From positions 1 to 59,521 of the forward strand of contig DJQV01000010.1 in assembly GCA_002438805.1 (NCBI GenBank): DNA of 59,521 nt, given 5' to 3'. Numbering within the stretch: position 1 is the first letter of the stretch; the number at the start of each line of letters is the position of its first letter. The stretch is from Bacteroidales bacterium UBA6377. GTDB taxonomy: Bacteria > Bacteroidota > Bacteroidia > Bacteroidales > UBA932. The notes below the pieces were generated by a model that was given only the letters and a program-made list of their open reading frames with translations, was not told where the DNA came from and made no database searches. The translations under genes and the position numbers were made by a program. Below, piece after piece: positions 33,695 to 45,613 of the stretch.

Positions 33695-35395
33695 CTAGAA
33701 GCAGAACACCGCTCTGGTGTCTGAAAGGCCGAAGGTGCTGTAGCTGATTACGGAGAAGCTTCCGTATGTCAGCACCTGCCTTGCTGCGTATGAAATGGAG
33801 CCGTTGGAAAAATATGCCCAACTGAATGATGAGGACCAGAGGGCGTTGTTGGACGGGGCGTGAAGATCCCTGTCTGGCTCCGGCAGTTTGGACAGCAGCG
33901 CGTCAAGATTGGCGATCATGGTGCCGCAGTGGTCGGAGCTTACCTCAAAGTCTCCGCCTCCATTGAAGTCGGCGGCATTATCGACAGTGATGCCGGCCTT
34001 TCCGAGGTTGCGGAACACATCCATCAGCTGTCCCACAGAAGGAAGATACCATCCTGAGTTCGGGAAGGAAGGCAGGGCTGTCGTGTTGGCGAAGTCTGCG
34101 GCAGCGGCGAATGCCGGATACCAGCCTTTCTTGATGTCTTCGGCCCTGCGGGTGCGGATTACCACGTTGTTCTGGTATCCGTTGATGTCAGCATCGTTGA
34201 GTTTGAATGAGTTGGCGTAACTCTCCTTGTCCACCACGAACGGCAGTGTCATCCCCGGGTAATTCGGGTCTTCCTCGTTCTCGTTGCGGTTGCCGTTGTC
34301 CTTGCCCTCAGGGTAGTCGTCGAACCACTTCATGTCGGTGTCGTTCTTGTATCGCGGCATTTTGGCGGAGAGCACGAGGGCGTGCACATTGCAAAGGAGT
34401 GCCTTCTCGGCGTCGGAGATGCGTGACTTGTCTGTCTGGAATATGATGCCGGCGGCTCCTGCCGGGGCTTTGCCGTCTTCAAGGCTTGATGCTGCCTCTG
34501 CCGGGAGTATGCTGCCGTCGCTGTAGACTATGTCGCCGATGCTCAGCTCGCGTGTGCCACCGTCCACGGCACCCTTGCCGGCCTTGACGAGGCTTGCGGT
34601 GCCGCTCTTCCCGTTGAGGGCCACTTCAAATGATTTGCTCTCGCCGGCATCGGTGTAACTTACTGTGATTTTTGAGCCGTCACTTTTTGGCACATAGTAG
34701 AATGCCTTGTATGATGACACTCCGCACGGCTTCACTTCCTGTCCGTCCAGAGTGGCCTTGATGCCGGTATAGCTTGACGGGGTATTGTAACTGAAGCCGT
34801 CGGCGGTGGTGTAGCGCGTCCCGTCGGTCAATTCCCACATTGCAATCGCGAGGAGATGGTCGAGAGCCGTGTCGATTTTGAGCGCGGCATCAGTCTTGAT
34901 AGGATAAACCTCGGCGAAGCAGATGTCGTTCATGCGTACAGAAGCATGGTCGCTCTGGTCGAAGACATATTTGCCGGAGCCGAGCAGAGGGAGGAAGAAG
35001 TCGGCTGCATTGTCAGCGGTATAGTCCACCACAGCGGAGGCGTTCTGTCTGTATGGGGTGTAGACGAAGCATGTTTCTTCTCCGTTCACCCTGACCGTCT
35101 TCTCGCTGGTCCAACTCTGGCCGTCGTAGGTCAGAGGGATGTTTTCGGCCACGGCCTGACCGTCCCGGAGCAGGAACACTCCGGCCTGATCGCCTGCGGT
35201 GAAACTTCTTGTGCCGACCTTTTCCCCGTTTCCGGCGAGGAAGCCATTGTCGGAAAGAACTGTCTCAAGAGGGAGTTCCGTCTCCGGATCGGTCTCTTTT
35301 TTGTCACATCCGGCAAGTATGGAGGATGCGAGAATAAATGCCAGCATGCCCGGCAATACCGGACAGCGGCGCGAATTAAGCGCGGTGATTTTCAT
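33695..35395 (-). CDS. fimbrillin-like (Mfa/FimB-type) lipoprotein with FISUMP-like C-terminus
   Basis: This 566-residue lipoprotein has a signal peptide with Cys30 (SSILAGC). Residues 60-280 resemble the two-domain fimbrillin fold of Bacteroidales Mfa-like proteins (GDQAGVFLLRDG, YTPYRQNASAVVDYTAD, KAFYYVPKSDGSKITVSY). The C-terminal 200 residues (GWYLPSVGQLMDVFRNLG, ALWSSSFSWAYFSNGSISYA) resemble the FISUMP-like domain of tip adhesins. The mix suggests a fimbrial tip or anchor subunit. A promoter box lies at 35424-35431. The 32926-33672 gene follows in the same direction. Family call is moderate. Confidence 0.72.
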   Translation of the reverse strand: MKITALNSRRCPVLPGMLAFILASSILAGCDKKETDPETELPLETVLSDNGFLAGNGEKVGTRSFTAGDQAGVFLLRDGQAVAENIPLTYDGQSWTSEKTVRVNGEETCFVYTPYRQNASAVVDYTADNAADFFLPLLGSGKYVFDQSDHASVRMNDICFAEVYPIKTDAALKIDTALDHLLAIAMWELTDGTRYTTADGFSYNTPSSYTGIKATLDGQEVKPCGVSSYKAFYYVPKSDGSKITVSYTDAGESKSFEVALNGKSGTASLVKAGKGAVDGGTRELSIGDIVYSDGSILPAEAASSLEDGKAPAGAAGIIFQTDKSRISDAEKALLCNVHALVLSAKMPRYKNDTDMKWFDDYPEGKDNGNRNENEEDPNYPGMTLPFVVDKESYANSFKLNDADINGYQNNVVIRTRRAEDIKKGWYPAFAAAADFANTTALPSFPNSGWYLPSVGQLMDVFRNLGKAGITVDNAADFNGGGDFEVSSDHCGTMIANLDALLSKLPEPDRDLHAPSNNALWSSSFSWAYFSNGSISYAARQVLTYGSFSVISYSTFGLSDTRAVFCF

Positions 35396-35423
35396 TATAC
35401 ACTACTTTTATTAGCGGTTGGCG

Positions 35424-35431
35424 CAAATATA
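35424..35431 (-). promoter_or_regulatory. TAnnTTTG box for the fimbrillin-like gene
   Basis: On the minus strand TATATTTG lies 28 bases before the ATG at 35395. Confidence 0.6.
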
Positions 35432-35467
35432 AGAAAAAACTGCCGAATGCTGACTCCGGACAAAAAA

Positions 35468-35497
35468 ATCCGCAGGCGGAAGAAACCGTCTGCGGAT
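35468..35497 (-). terminator. terminator after the 35517-36758 lipoprotein gene
   Basis: ATCCGCAGGCGG and CCGTCTGCGGAT pair with one mismatch around a six-base loop. On the minus strand a run of seven T follows, fitting an intrinsic terminator. Confidence 0.85.
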
Positions 35498-35516
35498 AAA
35501 GACATGAGTGCCGCAA

Positions 35517-36758
35517 CTACTTCCCTGCGGTGAAATTGAGCGTCACGCTGAACTCCGTGGTGGAGTTCCAGAGCGTAGCGAGTTCGGACGGCTTGCTGAT
35601 GCCCAGGAAATGGAAAGCATAGTTGATTAATTCCGCCGTTGCCTTCTGCTCCGGATCCTGAAGTATGCCTTCCACCACCTTGTCAAGGGTCGGGAGAGCC
35701 GGGATGAACGCCTGCATCGCAGGGTCAAGGATGGCCTTGTCGGCAGTGACTGACAGCCCGCCTTCCGCCACCTCGTATTTGAGAGCGACGCCGTTGTTCA
35801 TGATGTCAATCAGCACGGCGGCAAGCTTCTGGGTATCAACCCCGTATTGCTTGAGGTCATTGAGTTCGCCCATAAGTTCCTCCAGACTCACGACTTCCGT
35901 GTCATCGCCTGCGACTGCGGCTATCGTGGCCGGGTCAGGAACCAGGTGAAGATATCCGTCACATGCATACCAGAGCGCGCATCCTATGGCCGGCAGCTCA
36001 GCCCAGGTGTTGTGGCTGGCTTTGAACTCGTAACCGTCCTCTACTTCTTCCGGTACGTTGATTTCAGGGACGCCGTCACCGCTATAGTATTTTGCGGTGA
36101 AGTTGCCGTCCTCAAGGAATGAAATCCTGTCCAGCAGGTTGGCTATGGCGGAGCCGCCGAATATTTTGGCGAGACCCTCGACAGTGACCATTTTCTCCTC
36201 TTTTCCCGGAACGGTCCATTTCAGCACGAGCGGGGATGTGGCAAGGGTTTCGTCTTCGTTGACACCGGACTTGCGCAGGATGTCCCACTTGCCGGTCAGG
36301 CCTCCTTGGTAATCTTCCGATACGGACGTGGCCACGTTGACGGTGATCTTGCCGTCGAGCGTGACATTGCCTTCCGCAGTAAGGAAGTATACGGCCGGGA
36401 CTTGATTGTTCTTGGTGAGATTGATTTTCGGTGCGGCGAGGGCGGAGGTTCCGTAGAAATCATAGGATTCCCCGTCTTCGGCTTTGGTCATCTCCACAGG
36501 GAGCACCACTTCCCCGTATCCCGGGATGAAATTGTCAAGTTTCAGGCTGGCCTTGTCAGAGGCGCTGGCGGTGAGTTGGACCGTACCCCTGGAACTCGTG
36601 ACTCCGTTGACGCTCAGCGCGGCGTTGCCGCTCTCGTGACTGATTTCTCCGGTTGGAAGTTCTTTCCAGCTGTTGTCTGCGTTGTTCTCCTTGTTGCAGG
36701 AGACTGCCATAAGCAGAGAGGCTGCCGCGGCTATGGCGGCAAAAACTTTCAGATTCAT
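35517..36758 (-). CDS. Bacteroidales lipoprotein, DUF4925-like
   Basis: This 413-residue lipoprotein has a signal peptide ending at Cys21 (LLMAVSC). The body is beta-rich with repeated short sheets and a helical stretch near residues 270-380 (SLEELMGELNDLKQYGVD). It reminds me of DUF4925-type Bacteroidetes lipoproteins of unknown function, but the match is weak. The frame is open seven codons further upstream; ATG 36758 gives the natural signal peptide. It is divergent from the DUF1015 gene and has its own terminator, so it is a single-gene unit in the lipoprotein cluster. Confidence 0.68.
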   Translation of the reverse strand: MNLKVFAAIAAAASLLMAVSCNKENNADNSWKELPTGEISHESGNAALSVNGVTSSRGTVQLTASASDKASLKLDNFIPGYGEVVLPVEMTKAEDGESYDFYGTSALAAPKINLTKNNQVPAVYFLTAEGNVTLDGKITVNVATSVSEDYQGGLTGKWDILRKSGVNEDETLATSPLVLKWTVPGKEEKMVTVEGLAKIFGGSAIANLLDRISFLEDGNFTAKYYSGDGVPEINVPEEVEDGYEFKASHNTWAELPAIGCALWYACDGYLHLVPDPATIAAVAGDDTEVVSLEELMGELNDLKQYGVDTQKLAAVLIDIMNNGVALKYEVAEGGLSVTADKAILDPAMQAFIPALPTLDKVVEGILQDPEQKATAELINYAFHFLGISKPSELATLWNSTTEFSVTLNFTAGK

Positions 36759-36840
36759 AGCATTCAAAATTTGCGGCAATTATACGAAGTTTCGTAAGAA
36801 TATCAAATGTCCAAGGTTTGGTTTTGTGGCAAATTGTTAC

Positions 36841-36848
36841 TATCTTCG
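36841..36848 (+). promoter_or_regulatory. TAnnTTcG box before the DUF1015 gene
   Basis: TATCTTCG is one base off the -7 consensus and lies 24 bases before the ATG at 36873. Confidence 0.45.
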
Positions 36849-36872
36849 GTAATATTATCCAACGAATCGCTT

Positions 36873-38114
36873 ATGGTACGTGTTAAACCTTTCGCGGCAT
36901 TGCGCCCGCCAAAAGACATCGTCACTCAGGTGGCGGCCCCTCCTTATGATGTCCTCAATTCTCAGGAAGCGGCAAAGATGGCCGGGGAGAAGTCCCTGCT
37001 GCACATCACGAAGCCTGAAATTGATTTCGACCCGATCCTCCAGGACCACGACCCGCGCGTCTATGACGAGGCAGTCAAGAATTTCCGCGAGTGGCAGAAG
37101 CGGGGCTGGCTGGTCCGGGACCCGAAGCCTTGCTATTATGTGTACGCGCAGACAATGGGCGGACGTACACAGTACGGACTCGTGCTCTGCGCGCATACCG
37201 ATGACTATGCCTCCGGGCGGATCAAGAAACATGAGCTCACCCGCAAGGACAAGGAGGACGACAGGATGGTGCATGTACGCATCCAGAACGCCAACATCGA
37301 GCCGGTGTTCTTCTCATATAAGGATAATTCCGAACTTGCTGACATCGTCACCAAGGCTGTGGCGGTCCCGTCCGAGTACAAGTTTACGGATGAAAACGGG
37401 TTCGGACACGAGTTCTGGGTCATAGACGATGATGCGGTGATCTCCCGCATATCGGAAATATTCTCAAAGGACATAGATGCCTTCTATGTGGCGGACGGAC
37501 ATCACCGCACCGCCGCTGCAGCGCGCGTGGGAGCGGAGAAGAAGGCGCAAAATCCCCACCATACGGGGAATGAGGAATACAATTATTTCATGGCAGTCTG
37601 CTTCCCGGAGAGCCAGCTCAAGATAATAGATTACAACCGTGTGGTAAAGGATCTCAACGGGATGACCCCGGAGGAGTTCCTGGACAGGCTGTCCGGAGAT
37701 TTTGATGTTGCCCTGAAGGGTGAAGAGGAATACCGGCCTGAGCGTTTGCACAATTTCTCCATGTACCTCGGGGGCAAGTGGTATTCTCTCACTGCCAAGC
37801 CAGGACGCTATGATGATTCCGACCCGATCGGGGTGCTGGATGTGACAGTGCTCTCGAATCTGGTGCTTGACAAGCTTCTGGGCATCAAGGATCTGCGCAC
37901 GGACAAGCGGATTGATTTCGTGGGAGGGATCAGAGGTCTCGGAGAGCTGAAGAGAAGAGTGGACAGCGGAGAGATGAAGGTGGCCTTCGCTCTCTACCCC
38001 GTGTCCATGAAGCAGTTGATCAACATAGCCGACAGCGGCATGATCATGCCGCCGAAGACCACCTGGTTCGAGCCGAAGCTCCGGTCCGGCCTTGCCATAC
38101 ACACTTTGGATTGA
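36873..38114 (+). CDS. DUF1015 protein (often serine-operon associated)
   Basis: This 413-residue protein of the DUF1015/PF06245 family has the start VKPFAALRPPKDIVTQVAAPPYDVL, the YYVYAQTMGGRTQYGLV strand, and the conserved FYVADGHHRTAAAARVG. Its biochemical role is not established, but Bacteroidales usually encode it right after serC-serA. Here it lies about 5 kb further on, beyond a lipoprotein cluster. I used ATG 36873; the frame is open 22 codons earlier. RecQ follows six bases after its stop. Confidence 0.9.
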   Translation: MVRVKPFAALRPPKDIVTQVAAPPYDVLNSQEAAKMAGEKSLLHITKPEIDFDPILQDHDPRVYDEAVKNFREWQKRGWLVRDPKPCYYVYAQTMGGRTQYGLVLCAHTDDYASGRIKKHELTRKDKEDDRMVHVRIQNANIEPVFFSYKDNSELADIVTKAVAVPSEYKFTDENGFGHEFWVIDDDAVISRISEIFSKDIDAFYVADGHHRTAAAARVGAEKKAQNPHHTGNEEYNYFMAVCFPESQLKIIDYNRVVKDLNGMTPEEFLDRLSGDFDVALKGEEEYRPERLHNFSMYLGGKWYSLTAKPGRYDDSDPIGVLDVTVLSNLVLDKLLGIKDLRTDKRIDFVGGIRGLGELKRRVDSGEMKVAFALYPVSMKQLINIADSGMIMPPKTTWFEPKLRSGLAIHTLD

Positions 38115-38119
38115 CAATT

Positions 38120-40326
<2,207 letters not shown>

Positions 40327-40330
<4 letters not shown>

Positions 40331-42294
40331 TACCCCAGGAGACAGTCAGCCTGATACTCGACACCGCCAAGATAGAGGATGTGGTCGGGGATTACGTGAC
40401 GCTGAAGCGCCGCGGGGCCAATTATGTGGCCTGCTGTCCCTTCCACAACGAGAAGACGCCCTCGTTCTACGTTTCCCCGTCCAAGGGCATATACAAATGC
40501 TTCGGCTGCGGCAAGTCCGGTACTGCCGTCGGCTTCGTGATGGAGGAGGAGCACTGCTCGTATGTCGAGGCCCTGCGTTATCTTGCGAAGAAATATCACA
40601 TAGAGATACAGGAAGAGGAGGAGAGCGCGGAGGATATCGCCAGGAGGCAGCGCAGCGAAAGTCTGCTTCTGGTGTCGGAGTTCGCCGAGAAGTTCTTCGT
40701 CTCCCAGCTTGACACCGAAGAGGGCCGTGCTGTGGGGCGGGCATATTTCCGAAAGCGCGGGCTCGAGGACGAGACTGTGCGGAAGTTCGGCCTGGGGTGG
40801 GCTCCATCCGGGAGGACCGCTCTCGTTGACGCGGCGCTTGCCGCAGGTTACAAGACGGAATACCTCCTCGCCGCCGGGGTTGCCGTCCAGCATGAGGACG
40901 GGGGAGTCACGGACAAGTTCCGCGAGAGGGTGATGTTTCCGATACATTCCGTGAGCGGAAGGGTGATCGCATTCAGCGGACGCACGCTCCGCTCGGACAA
41001 TCCTGCCAAATATGTCAACTCCCCGGAGACGGAGATCTACATAAAGAGCCGCAACCTGCTCGGGATCTTCTTCGCCAAATCCGAGATTTCACGCCTTGAC
41101 GAGTGCATACTGGTGGAGGGCAACATCGACATGGTGATGATGCACCAGCTGGGCATACGCAATGTCGTGGCCTCCTGCGGAACATCACTTACCGTAGAGC
41201 AGATCCGTCTGATACGCAAGTTCACCGAGAACGTCACCATCATGTACGACGGGGATTCCGCCGGGATACACGCGGCCCTGAGGGGCATCACCATGGTGCT
41301 TTCCGAAGGGATGAACGTCAAGGTGGTGCTTCTGCCTGACGGGGACGATCCCGATTCGTTCTGCCGCAAGCACACACTTGATCAGGTAAGGGAGTTCATG
41401 GCGTCATCAGGTCAGGACTTCATCTCGTTCAAATCCGAGCTCCTGCTCAAGCAGGCCGGAGACGACCCGCTCAAGAGGGCGAACCTCATCAATGACATCG
41501 CCGACACCATCGCCGCAATCCCCGATCCGGTGAAGCGGTCCACCTACGTGGCTGCCACCGCAGACAAATTCAAGGTGGAGTCCTCGATCCTCTTCGACCG
41601 CATCGTGGCCACCAGACGCAAGATGCTGGAGGAGAAGGCCCGGGAAGAGTCCCGGGAAGGCCGGCGCCGGGAGTTGCCGGACCGTCCCGTGGCTGCGGAA
41701 TCCCCAGTGGCCGCCGGCGCGCAGCCGTGGACTGAGGAGAACAGGACTCTCGCCGCTGCGGAGAAGGACCTGCTGTATTTCCTTCTGACCCACGGGTGTG
41801 ACGAACTTGATTTCGAGAGCGACTCCGAGTACTACAGCGGTGACGAAGGCTGCAAGCCCACGGTCTGCGACTTCATCAGGGACGCGCTTGAGAGTGACGG
41901 CACGAAAATGGCAAACAGCGCATACGCGGCAGTCTATGACGCCTACACCTCACTCTATGACCGCGGGCTTCCGCAGGACGTGATAGTGAAGACGCTGCTG
42001 GATTCGCCGAACCGCACAGTGGCTGCCGTCACCGCCGCCCTCTCCGAGGAGAAGTACAAGATCTCGGTGAGCGCGCTCAAGGATGCGATGACCACGGTTC
42101 CCTCGTGGCTTGTGGCCCAGCTGCCCAAGGCTATAATGCTCTACGCCGAGCGCCGTATCCAGGACAGGATCAACATCATACGCAAAGCCCTGCCGGATGC
42201 CGACGAGCAGGAGCAGATACAGCTTCTGCAGGAGATGAAAAGGCTCAGGGACGCGCAGCTGCGCATAAAGAAAAAGACAGGAAGAGAAAAGTAA
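40327..42294 (+). CDS. dnaG: DNA primase
   Basis: This 655-residue primase makes RNA primers for replication. The N-terminal zinc-binding CCPFHNEKTPSFYVSP and CFGCGKSG are present. The RNA-polymerase domain and TOPRIM fold (VEGNIDMVMMHQLG, then MYDGDSAGIHAALRG) follow. The last 200 residues form the helicase-binding part. The start is GTG at 40327, fixed by the four-base overlap (GTGA) with recQ. MetG starts eight bases after the stop. Confidence 0.96.
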
Positions 42295-42301
42295 ACAATA
42301 T

Positions 42302-44452
42302 ATGGAAAAGAATTTCAAGAGGACGCTTGTCACATGTGCGTTGCCGTACGCCAACGGCCCCGTGCACATTGGACATCTTGCCGGAGTGTATGTGCCGGCC
42401 GACATTTATGTGAGATACCTCAGGATGCGGGGCCGGGATGTGCTCTACGTCTGCGGGTCCGATGAGCACGGGGTGCCCATCACAATCAAGGCCCGCCAGC
42501 AGGGCTGTTCCCCGCAGGACATAGTGGACAAGTACGACGCCATAATCAGCGAGTCATTCAGGGGGCTGGGCATCAACTTCGACATCTACGGCCGCACCAC
42601 CTCCAAGGTGCACGAGAAGAACGCATCGGACTTCTTCCTCAAGCTCTACAACGACGGCAAGTTCATCACCCGCGAGAGCGAGCAGTACTATGACCCCGAG
42701 GCCAAGTGCTTCCTTGCCGACCGATACATAGTGGGCACCTGCCCGAAATGCGGGGCGGAAGGTGCCTATGGAGACCAGTGCGAGAAGTGCGGCAGCACGC
42801 TGAGCCCCGAGGAACTGATCAACCCCAAGAGCAAGCTCAGCGGGGCCGTCCCGATCAAAAAGAAGACAACCCACTGGTATCTGCCTCTGCAGGACTATGA
42901 GCAGTGGCTCCGCGAGTGGATACTTGACGGTCACAAGGAGTGGCGCAGCAACGTCTACGGCCAGGTCAAGAGCTGGCTCGACGGGGGACTCCAGCCGCGT
43001 GCCGTCACCCGCGACCTCGACTGGGGCGTGCCAGTACCGCTCAAGGGTGCCGAGGGCAAGGTGCTCTATGTCTGGTTCGATGCCCCGATAGGCTATATCT
43101 CCAACACCCGGGAGCTCCTCCCCGACAGCTGGGAGAAGTGGTGGAAGTCCCCTGACACCAAGCTGGTGCACTTCATCGGCAAGGACAACATAGTCTTCCA
43201 CTGCATCGTCTTCCCATCCATGCTCAAAGCCTACGGCGACGGTTACATCCTGCCGGAGAACGTCCCGGCCAACGAGTTCCTCAACCTTGAGGGTGACAAG
43301 ATCTCCACATCCCGCAACTGGGCGGTATGGGCCCACGAATACCTCAGGGATTTCCCGGGCAAGGAGGACGTGCTCCGCTACGTGCTCACGGCCAACGCCC
43401 CGGAGACCAAGGACAACGACTTCAGCTGGAAAGATTTCCAGCAGCGCAACAACAGCGAGCTGGTGGCCGTCTTCGGCAACTTCGTCAACCGTGCCGTGGT
43501 GCTGACCCACAAGTACTTCGGCGGCAGGGTGCCGCCGTGCGGCCCGCTCCAGGAGATGGACAGGGAGGTCCTTGCCCGGATTCCGATACTGAAGGCGTCC
43601 CTGGAGAAGAATGTGGAAGAGTACCATTTCCGCGAGGCTCTCAAGGATGCCATGTCCCTGGCGCGTCTGGGCAACAAGTACATCTCCGACAGCGAGCCGT
43701 GGAAGGTTGCCAAGACCGACCTTGACCGCACCGCCACCATACTGAACATATCCTTGCAGATATGCGCCGACCTGGCCATAGCTTTCGAGCCGTTCACCCC
43801 TTTCGCAGCGGAAAGGCTGCGCCGTATGCTGGGTGTGGGCCTGAAGGCCGGCACCGACCACAGGCCGCAGAGGGACGGGACTGCAATGCATACCGTGCTG
43901 GAAGGTTCCGCAGCGGAAGAAGGCGCGCTTCTCAAACTCGACTGGGAAGTCTTCGGAAGCCAGCAGATTCTCCCTGCCGGACATCAGATAGGGGAGGCCG
44001 AACTCCTCTTCGCAAAGATAGAGGATGAGGCCATCAACGAGCAGCTTGCAAGGCTTGACAGGATCCGCGCCGAGAGGGAGGCCGCAGCCAGGGCCGAGGC
44101 CGCAAGGCAGGTCGCTCCGCAGAAAGCCGAGTGCAGCTTCGAGGACTTTGACAAGATGGACATACGCACCGCCACGGTCCTTGAGGCCGAAAGGGTGCCG
44201 AAGACCGACAAACTCCTCAAACTCACCATCGACACGGGTCTCGACCGCCGCGTGATAGTGTCCGGCATCGCCGAATATTACAGTCCGCAGGACATGGTGG
44301 GCAGGCAGATCTGCATACTCGCCAACCTCAAGCCGCGCACCATCAAGGGGATCGAAAGCAAGGGCATGATCCTGATGGCACGTCAGGGCGACGGGAAGAT
44401 GCGTTTCATCACTCCGCAGGAGGCGCTTGCCAATGGGGCGGAGATAGGCTAA
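42302..44452 (+). CDS. metG: methionyl-tRNA synthetase with C-terminal tRNA-binding domain
   Basis: This 716-residue enzyme charges tRNA-Met. The class I signature PYANGPVHIGHLAG and the KMSKS-equivalent DKISTSRN are intact. The zinc knuckles CPKCGAEGAYGDQCEKCG are complete, placing it in the two-knuckle group. Residues about 610-716 form an EMAP/Trbp111-like tRNA-binding domain (FDKMDIRTATVLEAERVP). It is the last housekeeping gene before the response regulator, which begins 12 bases on. Confidence 0.97.
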   Translation: MEKNFKRTLVTCALPYANGPVHIGHLAGVYVPADIYVRYLRMRGRDVLYVCGSDEHGVPITIKARQQGCSPQDIVDKYDAIISESFRGLGINFDIYGRTTSKVHEKNASDFFLKLYNDGKFITRESEQYYDPEAKCFLADRYIVGTCPKCGAEGAYGDQCEKCGSTLSPEELINPKSKLSGAVPIKKKTTHWYLPLQDYEQWLREWILDGHKEWRSNVYGQVKSWLDGGLQPRAVTRDLDWGVPVPLKGAEGKVLYVWFDAPIGYISNTRELLPDSWEKWWKSPDTKLVHFIGKDNIVFHCIVFPSMLKAYGDGYILPENVPANEFLNLEGDKISTSRNWAVWAHEYLRDFPGKEDVLRYVLTANAPETKDNDFSWKDFQQRNNSELVAVFGNFVNRAVVLTHKYFGGRVPPCGPLQEMDREVLARIPILKASLEKNVEEYHFREALKDAMSLARLGNKYISDSEPWKVAKTDLDRTATILNISLQICADLAIAFEPFTPFAAERLRRMLGVGLKAGTDHRPQRDGTAMHTVLEGSAAEEGALLKLDWEVFGSQQILPAGHQIGEAELLFAKIEDEAINEQLARLDRIRAEREAAARAEAARQVAPQKAECSFEDFDKMDIRTATVLEAERVPKTDKLLKLTIDTGLDRRVIVSGIAEYYSPQDMVGRQICILANLKPRTIKGIESKGMILMARQGDGKMRFITPQEALANGAEIG

Positions 44453-44463
44453 AAGATATAGAA

Positions 44464-45609
44464 ATGAAGATATTGATAGTTGATGACGAGAGAGCCATCC
44501 GCAACTCTCTCAAAGAGATACTCACCGATGAAGGATACGATGCCGAGACTGCCGAAGACGGGGCCGACGCATTGCGTAAGGTGGAGAAAGAGAAGTTTGA
44601 TGTGATCTTCTGCGACATCAAGATGCCGGGAATGGACGGCATCGAGGTGCTGGACAAGCTTGTGGAGATGGGGGTTGACGCGGCGGTGGTCATGATCTCC
44701 GGCCACGGGGACATCGACACGGCGGTGGAGTGCATAAAGAAAGGGGCCTTTGACTTCGTCCAGAAGCCGCTTGACCTCAACAGGATCCTTATCACCGTCA
44801 AGAACGCATCCGAGCGCCAGACCCTGGCCAGCCAGAACAAGGTGCTCAAGAAGAAGGTCTACGGCGCGGACATGATAGGGCAGTCCGCTCCGATGCAGCG
44901 CATCCGGGAGATGATAGACAAGGTGGCCCCGACCGATGCGCGCGTGCTCATCACCGGGCCCAACGGCTCCGGCAAGGAGCTTGTGGCGCGCAACCTGCAC
45001 CAGCAGAGCCGCAGGAGCGCCATGCCTTTTGTCGAGGTCAACTGTGCCGCCATTCCGGGCGAGCTCATAGAGAGTGAGCTCTTCGGCCACGAGAAAGGTT
45101 CGTTCACATCGGCCATCAAGCAGCACAAGGGCAAGTTTGAGCAGGCTGACGGGGGGACGCTCTTCCTGGACGAGATTGGAGACATGAGTCTGGCCGCCCA
45201 GGCGAAGGTCCTGCGTGTGCTTCAGGAGAAGAAGCTCTCCCGTGTGGGGTCCGACAAGGACATCGAGGTGGATGTGCGCGTGATAGCCGCCACCAACAAG
45301 GATCTGCAGAAGGAGATAGCCGCCGGTAATTTCCGCGAAGATCTCTACCACAGGCTCAGCGTCATACTCATCAGGGTTCCGTCCCTTGACGAGCGCAAGG
45401 ACGACATCCCGATGCTGATACAGCATTTCCTGGAGAAATATACCGACGGCGGCAAGGCCAGGAGCTTTTCTCCGGAAGCAGTGGATCTGCTTGTCCACAA
45501 GAGCTGGCCTGGCAACATCCGCGAACTGGACAATGTCGTGGACAGGCTTCTTATACTTGGTGACGAGGTGATATCAGCCCAGAATGTCAGGGATTATGTA
45601 AATCTGTAG
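44464..45609 (+). CDS. NtrC/NtrX-type response regulator lacking a DNA-binding domain
   Basis: This 381-residue protein has a receiver domain (phospho-accepting Asp51 in FCDIKMPGMDG, Lys101) followed by a sigma-54-type AAA+ domain (Walker A GPNGSGKE at 165-172, Walker B GGTLFLDEIGDM near 230, and the C-terminal NIRELDNVVDRL). The GAFTGA loop that contacts sigma-54 reads GSFTSA (212-217). The Fis-type helix-turn-helix that normally follows is absent; the protein ends at VRDYVNL. It may act without binding DNA or through a partner. A large NtrY-like kinase lies 10 kb downstream. The gene follows metG closely and is followed by an exported-protein gene after four bases. Confidence 0.92.
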   Translation: MKILIVDDERAIRNSLKEILTDEGYDAETAEDGADALRKVEKEKFDVIFCDIKMPGMDGIEVLDKLVEMGVDAAVVMISGHGDIDTAVECIKKGAFDFVQKPLDLNRILITVKNASERQTLASQNKVLKKKVYGADMIGQSAPMQRIREMIDKVAPTDARVLITGPNGSGKELVARNLHQQSRRSAMPFVEVNCAAIPGELIESELFGHEKGSFTSAIKQHKGKFEQADGGTLFLDEIGDMSLAAQAKVLRVLQEKKLSRVGSDKDIEVDVRVIAATNKDLQKEIAAGNFREDLYHRLSVILIRVPSLDERKDDIPMLIQHFLEKYTDGGKARSFSPEAVDLLVHKSWPGNIRELDNVVDRLLILGDEVISAQNVRDYVNL

Positions 45610-45613
45610 AAGC

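Noticed and set aside
42554..43984. Long open frame antisense to metG
   Set aside because: It lies entirely opposite a firmly identified gene; GC-rich codon bias creates such shadows, and the translated product has no recognisable motif.
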